Shown: positions 9,232 to 18,661 of the stretch, piece by piece
How positions within the stretch are numbered: the stretch's first letter is position 1
Layout: each line of letters opens with the position of its first letter
Assembly: GCA_902651635.1 (NCBI GenBank)
Contig: CACRSC010000093.1
Location: 115,749 to 139,954, forward strand
Reading direction: 5' to 3'
Length of the DNA: 24,206 nt
Origin: Mastigamoeba balamuthi
Lineage: Eukaryota > Evosea > Mastigamoebida > Mastigamoebidae
The notes under the pieces: model-generated
The model's database searches: none
The model's input: only the letters and a program-made list of their open reading frames with translations
Told to the model about the DNA's origin: nothing
Translations under genes and position numbers: made by a program

Positions 9232-12200
9232 TCAATTACCCGAGTGGGCCTCAGCGGCTGGGATGCAGACGACGTGTACCGTGTCGAGGGCCCACATGCC
9301 CTCCCCCTCCGAGTGCCAGCCCACTGTCAGCCTCCTCCCGCCCCGCGGCACCTGCAGAGCCCGGAAGTGTAGTCCTGACTCGGTGACCTCCTCGTCGACC
9401 GCCGCGCCTCCGTCGAATGCGTGAGAGAACGCAACCCTCAGCGTCCCACGCCGAGGCCCGCGGCACCTCGTCACCGACGAGGATGACACCGGGAGGCCGC
9501 ACCAGAACCAGACCCTGGCCTCGCCGCCCTGGCACTCGGCCACGTCGAGGCCGTACAGGACAGCCCGCTTGGGCCCCGCGGCGAAGGAGAATGTCAGCGC
9601 GGTTCCCGTCTCGGAGCCGCAGTCGGCCGAGAGGCCCGCGCTGCCCGCGACGTCGTGCATCCGCGTGGGCTCCGACTCGAACCGCTCGGCCACGGGCAGC
9701 GACCTGTCGCCCACGGGCTCCGGAGGAGGCGCAGGCTCGCCCGGCTTGCAAGCGATGTAGACGTCGTCGAGGGCCCACATACCGTGCTCCCCAGGCGCTG
9801 TGCTCCACGAGACGCGGAACGCCGAGGCACCCAGCGGCACAGCGAACTCGCGGTAGTGGCGTCCAGAGGTCTGCAGCGTCTCGGCGACCTCGCGTCCGCC
9901 GTCGAACATGTGAGACACGCGGACTACAAGGGGCGCTGGCCCCGCGAGGCACTGAGGCAGCGAGGCGCTCGGTAGGCCTGTCCAGAACCACACGGCGACA
10001 GTGCGCGACGGGCAGCTGCGCACGTCGACGCCGTCAACGCCCGCCGACTTGGCGGGGGCGTCGAAGGCGAAGGCCAGAGCTGTGCCCGTCTGGGCGCCGC
10101 AGACGGTAGACACAGAGTGCGCCCCGCTGATGTCGCTGAGCTCCCGGCGGTCGTTGGCATCGAAGAAATCGATGACGGGCAGCTCGCGGGCCACGTCGAC
10201 CGGGGGAACAACGGCGATGCTGCTTGAAACAGAAGCCACGAGCGGGTCAACCGGAGCCTCGCTGCTACTAATGTCGCTGGAGACCGGGGGCTCGTGGCCT
10301 TCGGCGTAGTATGGGCACTCGACGTAGCACGTGGCCCTGGCCCTCGTGCCGCCGCTCAGGGCCTCCACGTCGACACACCACGCTGTCGCCGCGGCGAAGT
10401 TCCTCTCGCTGCCCTGCAGCTGCACCAGTGCGCTGTTGGAGAAGGCGTTGAGGACCTGCAGGGCTGTGCTGCCTCGCGGAACAGCGACTGTCTTGACGCC
10501 CGAGTACAGAAGGCGGTCCGGCCAAGTCTGCACGCGCGCGCCCGAGAGGCCCGTCGCGGCACCCAGCGCAGCAACCAGCTCGTCTTTGTTGCCCGCACGC
10601 AGTCCGCGTGGCTCGTACGCCGTCGCTACGTCCTCTGCGCACGTGGCGCCGTCGATGCCGCTCGCCGTCGCTGCGAGCCACGACGAGTAGTCGGTCTGCA
10701 GCGCCGTGTCGGTCCTCATCGACGCCCAGAGCGAGTCGACGCTGGAGGCGTCGCCAGAGCGGACCGCGTCGAAAACGCGGAGCATCATCGCGGGGCGCCG
10801 CTCGTGCAGGAAGAGCAGCAGCGCGCAGGCGTGGGCGTAGAACTCGAAGCCCGACGCGTAGGTGGCCCTCGTGATGGCGTCGACGGTCCATGGCGCCGCT
10901 GCCGCCTCGCGCACGAGGGCGCGCCGGGGCAGAGTGCCGCGCGTCCGGGTGGCGCCGACGTTGAACTCGGCGAGGCCCTCGACGTACCACGTCAGCCGGT
11001 CGCCGCCGTAGAGCGCGCCGCCGAAGAGGCCCGGCACGTCGAGCGCCGAGTCGAGGGCGTGGGTGTACTCGTGGCGCGCGAGCTCCTCGAGGGTGTAGAC
11101 GCTCTCGGCGGGCGTGCGCTCGTAGGTGTAGAGCGTGTGGACCTGCTCGATGTAGATGCCCCCGTTGTCGACCGAGAGGCCCGTCAGGAACGTCTGGTAC
11201 GCGCGGTACTCGCGCAGCGTCCCGTAGACCACCAGCGTCACGTTCACCCGCCCGTCGCCGTCGACGTGCGCGTCGCCCGCGTCGGCGGCCCTCCGGCTGC
11301 CCGTGACGTGGAACAGCCCCGCCGCGGCCTCGCGCAGCGCGTCGTAGAGCCGCGCGCAGTGCTCGCGGGGCAGCGGGGTCGCGAACGTCGTGCGGCCGTC
11401 GTCGAACGCGTGCCTGTGGGGCAGCAAGCGCGCGCGCAGCCCGCGGCGGATCGCCTGCGCGTCGACGACGGCGCCGTCGGCCAGCGCCCCGCCGAAGAAC
11501 CGCTCGAGCGCCTTGACGCTGCCGAGCCACGGCGTCGACGACTGCGACAGGTGGCGGTAGCTCCACGTCACAGCCTCGTGGGCGACGCGCCTGTGGTGGT
11601 CGCTGAGCGACGCCACGTCGCCGAGGACCCACAGGGCGTTGTCGACGAGGTAGGCGGCGTCGTCGGACTGCGCCAGCGCCGCGGACTTGGCGATGGCCGC
11701 GATGTCGCCGAGCAGCGCGTCGTCGACGGCCGCCGCCCAGTCGGCCGACGTGCCCAGCGAGGCGCTGTTGCCCATCTGGCGGTCGAGAGTGAACAGGCAC
11801 TTGTAGGCGACGAGGGTCTCGTCGGGCGCCGACATGTGCGCGGCGACGTCGCGGAGGTAGTGCGCGAGTATCGCCCTGACGCCGCCGATGCCGTCGATGG
11901 TCCCGTCGACCGAGTCGATCGTCGTCGCCCACTGCACGCGCAGCTGCAGCATCGACGCGTCGGCCTCGGACATGAACTGCCGGTGCCCCGCCAGAGCGGC
12001 GACGGCCCCCCTCGCCTCGTCCCTGCAGCGCTGGCTGAGCTGCACTGACGCGGGCTTGTAGAACGCGTGGTAGAACGCCAGCTGCAGATAGTACAGCAGC
12101 GAGCGCAGTGCCGACGCGCTGCCGACGACGTCCGACGACGGCCCCGAGAGCGCCGAGAGGCGCGCGGCGACGGCGGAGACTCGGGACGACGAGACGACCC

Positions 12201-12513
12201 TCGGGGTGTCGGCGTCGCTGTAGGGCCAGAGAGCGGCGAGGCAGCGCTCCTCCGACGCGGCGACCCTGTCGGCGAACGGCCGGTCGCCGAGCGCTGCGAA
12301 GTCGCTAGCGGAGCAGTCGGACCGCCTCGAGGACCTGGCGGTGGTGACGGGGACCGGCGGGGGCGTCTCCGGCGACGGCGAGGCTCCGGAGTCGATGGAT
12401 GCCACGTGGACAACGCGCGCACGGTAGGACACGTCGGGGGACAGCGGTGGCCTCTGTGGAAGGCCCAGGCAGGTGCAGGCTGCCGCCAGGAGCAGCATCG
12501 TGGGAAGACCCAT
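9232..12513 (-). CDS. Secreted M9-type collagenase-like zinc metallopeptidase with two reelin-like repeats
   Basis: One uninterrupted frame of 1093 residues. I chose the ATG at 12513 because it begins a signal peptide (MGLPTMLLLAAACTCLGLPQ) and has the context AAAATGG. Residues about 60-430 fit the M9 N-terminal helical domain. Residues about 440-720 are the catalytic domain, with HEYTH at 481-485 and the third zinc ligand Glu512 in WYVEGLAEF, 27 residues after the second His, as in bacterial collagenases. Residues about 778-923 and 939-1085 are two related units ending in GMWALDDVYI and GMWALDTVHV, the hallmark of reelin-type sub-repeats. The family cleaves collagen-like or other extracellular proteins; the substrate here is unknown. 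Unlike the genes to its left it has no introns. Family origin is mainly bacterial, so transfer is likely but not shown. Confidence 0.92.
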   Translation of the reverse strand: MGLPTMLLLAAACTCLGLPQRPPLSPDVSYRARVVHVASIDSGASPSPETPPPVPVTTARSSRRSDCSASDFAALGDRPFADRVAASEERCLAALWPYSDADTPRVVSSSRVSAVAARLSALSGPSSDVVGSASALRSLLYYLQLAFYHAFYKPASVQLSQRCRDEARGAVAALAGHRQFMSEADASMLQLRVQWATTIDSVDGTIDGIGGVRAILAHYLRDVAAHMSAPDETLVAYKCLFTLDRQMGNSASLGTSADWAAAVDDALLGDIAAIAKSAALAQSDDAAYLVDNALWVLGDVASLSDHHRRVAHEAVTWSYRHLSQSSTPWLGSVKALERFFGGALADGAVVDAQAIRRGLRARLLPHRHAFDDGRTTFATPLPREHCARLYDALREAAAGLFHVTGSRRAADAGDAHVDGDGRVNVTLVVYGTLREYRAYQTFLTGLSVDNGGIYIEQVHTLYTYERTPAESVYTLEELARHEYTHALDSALDVPGLFGGALYGGDRLTWYVEGLAEFNVGATRTRGTLPRRALVREAAAAPWTVDAITRATYASGFEFYAHACALLLFLHERRPAMMLRVFDAVRSGDASSVDSLWASMRTDTALQTDYSSWLAATASGIDGATCAEDVATAYEPRGLRAGNKDELVAALGAATGLSGARVQTWPDRLLYSGVKTVAVPRGSTALQVLNAFSNSALVQLQGSERNFAAATAWCVDVEALSGGTRARATCYVECPYYAEGHEPPVSSDISSSEAPVDPLVASVSSSIAVVPPVDVARELPVIDFFDANDRRELSDISGAHSVSTVCGAQTGTALAFAFDAPAKSAGVDGVDVRSCPSRTVAVWFWTGLPSASLPQCLAGPAPLVVRVSHMFDGGREVAETLQTSGRHYREFAVPLGASAFRVSWSTAPGEHGMWALDDVYIACKPGEPAPPPEPVGDRSLPVAERFESEPTRMHDVAGSAGLSADCGSETGTALTFSFAAGPKRAVLYGLDVAECQGGEARVWFWCGLPVSSSSVTRCRGPRRGTLRVAFSHAFDGGAAVDEEVTESGLHFRALQVPRGGRRLTVGWHSEGEGMWALDTVHVVCIPAAEAHSGN

Positions 12514-13526
12514 TTTATGCGGTGCTCTTTGAGAAGAAGAGTGGGTGCGATGTTGTGTGGCTGTGTTGGTTTGCAGGCTGCTGAACAACTGCCACGATTC
12601 AGCTGCAGGGCGGATTGTATAGCGCTGTGATCACAACGGCAACATGCAGTCGCGTGCACTCTGTGACGTATGACGCAATGGCACCCGCCAGTCGCCTTTA
12701 TTGCCCCGATTAGGATCCCACACCGCGCGCAGCCTCTGCACTGGGAACGCGGGCTGAACAGCGAGCTGGGGTTGGCACACAGCACTGGCGATACTGCGGC
12801 GACCTGTGGCGTCGCAGTAGCGTTGATATCCCCATTCCTCTCCTCACTCCTGCTGGCCCCCTCCCTTCGTGGAGAGAGCACAGCACCCCTCGTTCATTGG
12901 TGTTGCCCTCGTCTGTGCAAGGCGCAAGGCAGTCTCGCATGGGGCTTGGGAGAAGAGAACCAACCCAGGGAAGAGGGGCGGACGGGTGTGCCTAGCAGCA
13001 GCACGTGGGGAATGCGTTGTGCTATTGCACGGAAGCCCCGACGAGATGCTACTTGTGGCCCTGTGGCAGACGCGGAGTGCTTGTGCCTGCAGTGCCCCAC
13101 CTTTTGCGCATTTTGCGCACATACCCACTGGCCGCATCAACTGCGGCTGTCAGCAGGGCTACGACGCGGCAAGTGCGCCGATGCGGTGGGCAGGGAAAAG
13201 GAGGGAGCAAAGGGGGTGGGTGGGGAGGGGGGACGGTGGAGGACGTATACCATGCTGGGGGTGCTCTGGTCGGCATGAGAGCCGATGCGTGCATGCCCGT
13301 GGGCGATGAGGGTGTGGTCTGCGTCAGGGTGAGGGTTGGAGCAAGGCTGAGCTGTCGTTGGCTCGGGATACCTGCACTGCACACGGTTCTGGGGGGCGCT
13401 GCTGGCCGCCTGCGAGGGCGCGTGGGCCGACGTGGCATGAGCGCTGTCGCAGTCGCATCGGTCGTGTGGTCGCTCGGGCCCGGCGTCCCGGCGACGCCCG
13501 CGAGCTCACGCCGCCTGCGCCACGTG
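12514..13526. other. Region upstream of the collagenase gene, no supported gene
   Basis: This must contain the collagenase promoter. A minus-strand CTATACAAT at about 12614-12622, about 100 nt before the ATG, is a weak TATA candidate. Several overlapping open frames occur on both strands, but none has a recognised motif, a consistent codon bias or good splice sites. The G-rich block at about 13190-13240 is low complexity. Confidence 0.4.
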
Positions 13527-14159
13527 CTACGCGGGCCACGCGTCGTCCAGGCGCTCGTCCGCGCACTGTCGCTGCCGCCCTGCGCGCTCGGCCAGGACGA
13601 CTGCTGCCGAGGCCCTGCGTGCGGCCTGCGCCGGGGAGAGGGGGGGGGGGGGGCACGCCGAGGCCGCGCTGCTGCTCGCGCTGCCGCCCACAGCCCACGG
13701 CGCCCCCGGCGCCAGCGCTGCGCTGCGCAGTGCGACGCCCTCGTCTTGGCCTGCCGCGCCTGCGTCGCCCGCGTAGTCGTGCTGGCTGGTCGCCCTCCTC
13801 CCTCGCCAGCGCCGACGCCCGGCCCTCGCGCTGCGCTGCGCTCGAGGCCCCTGCCTCGCCGGCGCTGTCGCGTCCGCCCTCCAGCAGGGCCACTGGCTCG
13901 GCACTGCTCGATGACGGCAAGGTCTTGCGATGCTCGAGGCGCTCGTGCAGGGACGCCGTGAACATCGTCGTCTCGGTCGTGCGGTGGACCGGCGCCTGCC
14001 ACTGTGAGAGAAACGCAAGGCAGAGGGCAGAGAACAGCGCAAGAGGTCGGGGCCCTCGACGCCTCTCCGCGCCCTGGCTACAGTGTGCATGCGCAAGAGT
14101 GAGCGGAGGACCTGTGCCCCCTCGAGGTCGCCGAGGTCGTCCAGGCAGCCGCCGAGGGG
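13527..14159 (-). CDS. Doubtful two-exon gene with an apparent frameshift, unknown product
   Basis: A plausible exon (about 14159-14082) ends at a GTAGCC donor. The next exon (14001 down to 13527) follows a textbook pyrimidine-rich acceptor, TTTCTCTCACAG, giving an 80-nt phase-0 intron. The product would contain LEGAQVLRSLLRMHT joined to WQAPVHRTTETTMFTASLH. The frame breaks near 13785 at a CAGCCAGC tandem duplication; reading resumes in another frame with QHDYAGDAGAAGQDEG and stops at 13527. The Ala-rich tail crosses a 14-base G run at 13640-13653, so assembly or sequencing slippage could also disturb it. No start codon or family was identified. Confidence 0.3.
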   Translation of the reverse strand, partial: PLGGCLDDLGDLEGAQVLRSLLRMHTVARARRGVEGPDLLRCSLPSALRFSHSGRRRSTARPRRRCSRRPCTSASSIARPCRHRAVPSQWPCWRADATAPARQGPRAQRSARAGRRRWRGRRATSQHDYAGDAGAAGQDEGVALRSAALAPGAPWAVGGSASSSAASACPPPPLSPAQAARRASAAVVLAERAGRQRQCADERLDDAWPA

Positions 14160-14479
14160 CGTGCGGGATGCAGGGGGTGGAAGATGCGATAAAGGGGTTC
14201 TCGAGGGCGCTGGAGCATGCAGGGGACTGCAGGGGGCTCCTGTAGGTCTCGAGGGAGCTGAACTGCGATGCGCTTGCCCGGTGACACACTCGCTGATGCT
14301 GATGGCCGGTGGCTGTTGTGGGCACGGGAGAGGCCCGGGGCCAGCCACAGAAGAAACACTGACCTCGCACACACTGGGGAACATATCGCACAGGCCGGGC
14401 TGTCGTGCACAGTCCTGAAGAGAAAGAACAGAGCGAGAAAGGGGACGAGTGCAGCTTCAATTGATCACAACAGGAACAT
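14160..14479. other. No supported gene
   Basis: Minus-strand frames here could contain upstream exons of the doubtful gene at 13527-14159, but I found no donor/acceptor pair that joins them convincingly. Nothing else is recognised. Confidence 0.3.
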
Positions 14480-14775
14480 TCACGTAATCGTCCAGAGATA
14501 CTGGCACACACTGCCTGCGGGGGCATGCCCTTGACAGGGATGAAGGCCAGTCACGTGGTCCTCATGCAGCAGCACTGGGCACTGAGCCTCGGAGGTGGTG
14601 CCGCGCTGCTTGTCGCTGTCGCTGACGCCCACCGGGCGCCGGTGCGCCGAGCGTGTCACCATGGTGTCCCTGCGCAAGCTCTTCGAGCGCCACAGGGCCT
14701 TGCTGACGCCGAGCAGCGACGAGCCGGTGCCCTTCTGGCTGCTGGCGGCGAGCAGCGCGTTGTGCAGGGGCGCAC
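14480..14775 (-). pseudogene. 3' coding segment cut off by a minisatellite, unknown product
   Basis: The minus-strand frame from about 14775 to the TGA at 14480 has almost exclusively G or C at third codon positions over its first 40 codons, like the intact genes. It reads APLHNALLAASSQKGTGSSL and on through VLLHEDHVTGLHPCQG. Upstream it merges into the degenerate 32-bp repeat region (from about 14810) without a start codon or clear acceptor. I read it as the 3' end of a gene truncated by the repeat block. A plus-strand frame (MVSLRKLFERHRALL and on) over 14661-14780 is an alternative reading. No family recognised. Confidence 0.35.
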
Positions 14776-14880
14776 GTGACGAGAGGACGGGAGAACGGGA
14801 GGGAAATATCAGAGGGGCTGAGAAACCCCGGAGAAATGAGAAACTCTGGAGAAATATCTCAGTCTGGGTACAGTGAGGTG

Positions 14881-15038
14881 CCTGAGAAGTACCCACGAAA
14901 TTAATATCTGTGCCTGAGAAGGGCCCAGGAACGTGGGAATTGTGCCTGGAAGGACGCAGGAACGGGGGGAATTGTGCTTGAGAAGTTCCGCGATAAGAAT
15001 ATCTGTGCCTGACGCGTGCTGGCAAGATACGAGTAGCA
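14881..15038. repeat. 32-bp minisatellite array A
   Basis: Unit starts (CCTGAGAAG, CCTGAGAAG, CCTGGAAGG, CTTGAGAAG, CCTGACGCG) fall at 14881, 14913, 14945, 14977 and 15008, spaced 32, 32, 32 and 31 bp. Units carry an A/T core (AATATCTGTG or GAATTGTG). More degenerate units precede it from about 14810. The array forms the outer end of the left arm of the large inverted repeat. Confidence 0.85.
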
Positions 15039-15664
15039 ATGGTGGGCGTCGTGGTGCCCCTCGCACTCGGCCGCCACCACCGCCCACCGCCTCCTTGCCT
15101 CCTCGCGGCCCCAGTCCCCACGGCGCCCGCCGCAGCTCCCTAGTCGCGCTCCTCGGCGGCCCCGGCGCCGCACAGCAGCTCGCCCAGCGCGCAGTCAGCT
15201 GCAGCGCTGCCCCACTGGCCCGCGGGCCGCCGTCGCCGTCGCCAGTGATGTCGCCGTGGGCGGACGAGGAGGGCAGATGCAGCAGCGCGCAGAGGGGACG
15301 AGGCTGGGAGCCTCGGGCGCGGCGCAGCCCGAGCACCGGGCGTCGGCCTGGGCGAGCGAGAGAGCGTGCGACCAGTAGCTCGACCACGTGCACGCAACTC
15401 CCCTCAGCCTCGGAGCGGCGCACCACCGCGCACTCGGGTGTGGTGCCCTGTGGCTGCTGCTCGCCCTCCCGAGGTCCAGACCTGCTTGCGCCCTCAGGCC
15501 TTGGTGAACGCGCAGCCCTGACACTGGTCGAGAGAGGGATGAGGAAGAGGCTGGGCAGAAGAGCTGAGGGAAATGTCGCACAGTGCACAGAATTGCAGCG
15601 CAGACGTTCACCCCGTTCTGCTCCAGATAGGCAGCATAGCCCGGGCTGTGCACAGGCGGAACTG
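14903..15664 (+). repeat. Inverted repeat, left arm
   Basis: This arm pairs in reverse complement with 21653-22378. The inner boundary pairs 15664 with 21653, and the outer boundary pairs 14903 with 22378. The left arm carries an extra block of roughly 60-70 bp near 15190-15260, and the right arm carries an extra minisatellite unit. Both arms keep a possible coding 3' end, read on the minus strand here as CALGELLCGAGAAEERD and then a stop, and on the plus strand in the right arm as CVLGKLLCSARAAEEHD and then a stop. This suggests duplicated gene remnants, not a simple transposon terminus. Confidence 0.9.
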
Positions 15665-15860
15665 GAAGAAATATCCGAGTCTGGAAGGTCCGTGAGGGGC
15701 CTGAGAAGCACCCATGAAGGACCGAGGCCGAGGAACACAGAAAATAAGTGCTTGAGAAGTGCGCACGATAAAAATATCTGTGCCCAAGATGATGGACTGG
15801 GGAACACGGAAAAGTGCTTGAGAAGAACGTGTAATAAAAATATCAGTGCCTGAGAAATTC
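15664..15860. repeat. 32-bp minisatellite array B, degenerate
   Basis: CCTGAGAAG or CTTGAGAAG unit starts at 15700, 15751, 15817 and 15849, with a further degenerate start (CCCAAGATG) at 15783, spaced mostly 32-34 bp. Each is followed by an A-rich core (ATAAAAATATC). It lies immediately inside the left arm of the inverted repeat, so the arm's ~0.65 kb unique part is bracketed by the same minisatellite on both sides. Confidence 0.75.
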
Positions 15861-15869
15861 TACAGCGCA

Positions 15870-16110
15870 GCTGTTGGTGTGCTCCTTATGTGCAGCAGCT
15901 CCCAGCACACTGAGCTTCTGCCCCACATGAAGTGTGACCACAGCGTGCAGGTGCCATTACCAGTGATGTCATCACGGGCGGGCATGAAGAGTGGGTGGTC
16001 CTGCTGCTTATTGATGTGGGCAGTGCTGGCGCAGCAGGCTGAGATGAGCATGTTGCATGGCACAGCACAGGCATCGGCAGTGCTCAGGCCCAAGGGCAGC
16101 AGCACACTAA
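15870..16110. repeat. CpG-decayed partial copy of the inverted-repeat arm
   Basis: The segment 15895-16010 resembles 15174-15270. Both contain CAGCAGCTC and then CCAGTGATGTC; the copy continues ATCACGGGCGG where the arm has GCCGTGGGCGG. CpGs of the arm are largely TpG or CpA here. It is a second, older copy in direct orientation next to the left arm. Confidence 0.55.
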
Positions 16111-16289
16111 CTGCCTAGGGAGTTCAGAGGCCACTTCCGACAACAGTTCTAGCAGTAAGGAAATAATATTGATTTGGAATACATACATACCATACATTTT
16201 TGTAATTGAAATCTCTAATACTGCTGCAAACACCGAATTCGTTCGGTTCCCAGCGCTACAGAAATCGGTTTGGGTTTGTGGGGCCAACT

Positions 16290-16735
16290 CAGTGGCAACT
16301 CAGGGAGCGCAGAAGTGCGTGGCAAGGGCCAGAAGATGGTCAGGGGGGTGGTTGCACATGTGCCGGACAGTTGGCGACGTCATAAGGTGTCAGGATACGG
16401 AACTAGCCTGCGGGGTTGGCATCAGACAGATATTTTTGGCAGAGAAGCCAAACCCTGCCCATGTAGGACTGATGGAGAGCAACGTCAACAACTTCTGGGG
16501 CTGGTATGGGGCTGTCGGAGATGACACAAAGCCGTTCGTGTACTGGGTGTTGAAGTGGGCAAGGGAGACGGGTCTCGAGATACTGCCGAGCCTCTGCAAG
16601 GGCCAGGAGATGGCTGCGGGGAAGGTGCTGCCTGTGCCAGCCACTCCAAAGGTAACTGGCGAGATGCCCGACAGTGCACAGCTGTCAGAGGCAGTTGAGA
16701 GGGCCGCCGCTGCACTCGCCAGAGCAACGCACTGA
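16290..16735 (+). pseudogene. Hypothetical plus-strand coding remnant
   Basis: An open frame ends at the TGA at 16733-16735, with a tail that reads like a real C terminus (MPDSAQLSEAVERAAAALAR). The upstream part includes AEKPNPAHVGLMESN and NNFWGWYGA. No start codon with reasonable context and no recognised family. Surrounding DNA is CpG-poor, so it is probably a remnant. It may belong with the plus-strand transposase-like remnant at 17472-18214. Confidence 0.3.
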
Positions 16736-17471
16736 AGTCGGCCAAGACCGTGCGGTGCCGTACACTGTGAAGTGGTGCCATGTGCTATTTTGGGCCTAGA
16801 AGATGGACACACATTGGCGGAAATGGCCATGAGTAGCAAACGTTTGGTGGACATGGCGGATGTGGGCAAGGGCAGTTGGGTGGGGATGCACTGCTTGCTC
16901 AACAGACCCCAGATGAGGTCTGTGAGGTTGCAAGAGCACACCTCTGAGTTGCTGTGGCTGAGGTCAGGCACTGCAGCTGTAGCATAGAGGACCCAAGGTG
17001 CAACCATAAGCAGCGAGTTGGGCAAGCAGGCATCGCACATGTTCTGTGTACTCTGCACGAGCTGCACGTGACACTGTGTATGGTTGGGGATGGCTGCCAT
17101 GGCGAAATTGTGTGGCTAGCCAGGCACAAGATCGAACTTCAATCATGTTTTGGGTTTTTTTACACCTGAGGAAGAAACCAACAGGGAGTGGTGAGGCAGT
17201 GCACTCTCACTCCCTTGTGCCCTGGGCCCATGCAGTAGCACTTGGTATACCCAGGTAGCACACACTGACTCACCTGCCACTGAAGGCAGCCAACATGCAC
17301 TGCCTCAAATGCCTGCATTTGCATGACCAGATTGCTTGGAAGCTGCTAGGAACCGTTGAGATGAAGAATTGGCAGTAATGCCCAGGGCCAACGAGCTGGT
17401 GGAACAGCTGGGAGTCATCAGAAAGGCTGTGGTGTGACCAAGGGTCATGTCACAATACTTTCAGCATTGAT
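16736..17471. other. CpG-poor stretch without a supported gene
   Basis: Short broken frames on both strands, TpG/CpA-rich, with no recognised motif. It separates two plus-strand remnants and may be the decayed middle of one element. Confidence 0.35.
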
Positions 17472-18214
17472 GATTGGCCATCTGCACTGCTGTTCGAGAC
17501 TTTCAAGGACATGATAGCCACCATACAGAACGTCGTTGATATAACATCAATTCCTGAGGTCTGCAACACCATCACAGAGGCCTGTCACATTGTTCATGAC
17601 ACTTGGAACCTCTTTCATGCCCTCCATATATGGAAGATCCCAGACTCAGATGATGGAGTTCTCTGTGACTGCATGCAGTGGGCAATGGAGAACTGCATAA
17701 GGATCGGGACCAAGTGGGTGATGATGATCTGGGGTGGCCACATCAATGCCTCTGACTACACACACTTTGTCGTGCACCACCTTCCCAACATGCTTCACGC
17801 GCAGCTGTTGGGCACCATCACTCATGGTCTCGTGGTGCATAGCTCTGCCTTGTTGGAGACTGAGAACTGCCTTCTCAAGATGTAGTATGCTCCCTGACCC
17901 CCCCACCTCACTCAAGTCACTACAGTTGGGCAACGAGCATGACACGTAGTGGGGCACTCTCAGACTATGACATCAGGAGTGTGTACTGTCACCACAGGTT
18001 CATCATGTGGTACATTGACTATGTGTCTCCGTCCCCAGTCTGGCCCATGTCTCCTCTCCACTATGGAATGAAGTGCCTCAAGCACTCCATCAACCTTGCA
18101 ATCAACGGCTGCCATGCTGCCGCACCGGAGGGCATCCCGTTGGCTCACGTGGTTGGAGTGGCCAATCCTGTTGATGAAGCAGTCACCATTGAGGAATTTC
18201 ACGAGTCGCTCTGA
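17472..18214 (+). pseudogene. Degenerate transposase-like remnant
   Basis: A coding-like frame runs from about 17472 (IDDWPSALLFETFKD) to a TAG at 17883-17885. After a short scrambled stretch, another frame continues (about 17939-18214) ending EAVTIEEFHESL and a stop. The first part contains DYTHFVVHHLPNMLHAQLLG and then HSSALLETENCLLK. A YxHxxxxHLPxxL pattern followed by a short gap and a Glu-Asn helix resembles the C-terminal part of KDZ-like DDE transposases, where that Glu is catalytic. Similarity is from pattern only. CpG is depleted here, as in other decayed copies in this window. Confidence 0.35.
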
Positions 18215-18661
18215 CCCCTCCCGACCCCCAACCCTCACAACATACAGTTTGCCCTTGTCCCCTTGGCCATCGCTGCTCTCCTCCAGCTCCCGCCTGCCGC
18301 ACTCCTCCCCTTTTGTGCACCTTTTTTTCAGTCCTTGTGATCGAGTGATATTTTTGGCGTCAGCCATGCCCCAGCTTGTTGCCAGCTGCTGCTGGCCCGT
18401 CCCCAAGCACGTCCCACCAATGGGTTCTGACCTTCGCTCCCCCCCACCAGCTGGCCAGGCCAACTTTTCCATCTTGGCCCAAAAAGCCAACTCATTTTCT
18501 GTAGCGCTGGGTACAGCAGTGCTGATGAAAGAAAGCCGCATGTTTGTACAACTGAAAACAGCACAAATGGATCCTTCAAGGAGTAGACAGGCGGGGAAGG
18601 AAGGACAGACGCCAGTCCTCTTGACTCCTTGGTGCGCAGGCTACTGCTGCCGTCGCGGGTG
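18215..18661. other. No supported gene
   Basis: Pyrimidine-rich on the plus strand at 18215-18440. No coding signal that I trust. The right end should hold the 3' UTR of the minus-strand gene ending at 18662. Confidence 0.35.

Noticed and set aside
10294-12048. Long open frames of 550-580 codons opposite or in shifted frame over the collagenase gene
   Set aside because: They are shadows of a GC-rich gene with G/C third positions, with Arg/Ala/Gly-rich nonsense composition and no motif. The minus-strand M9 frame explains the region.
14881-15860. CRISPR array
   Set aside because: Units are tandem and contiguous with the whole 32-bp period repeated and degenerate; there are no unique spacers, and the context is eukaryotic.
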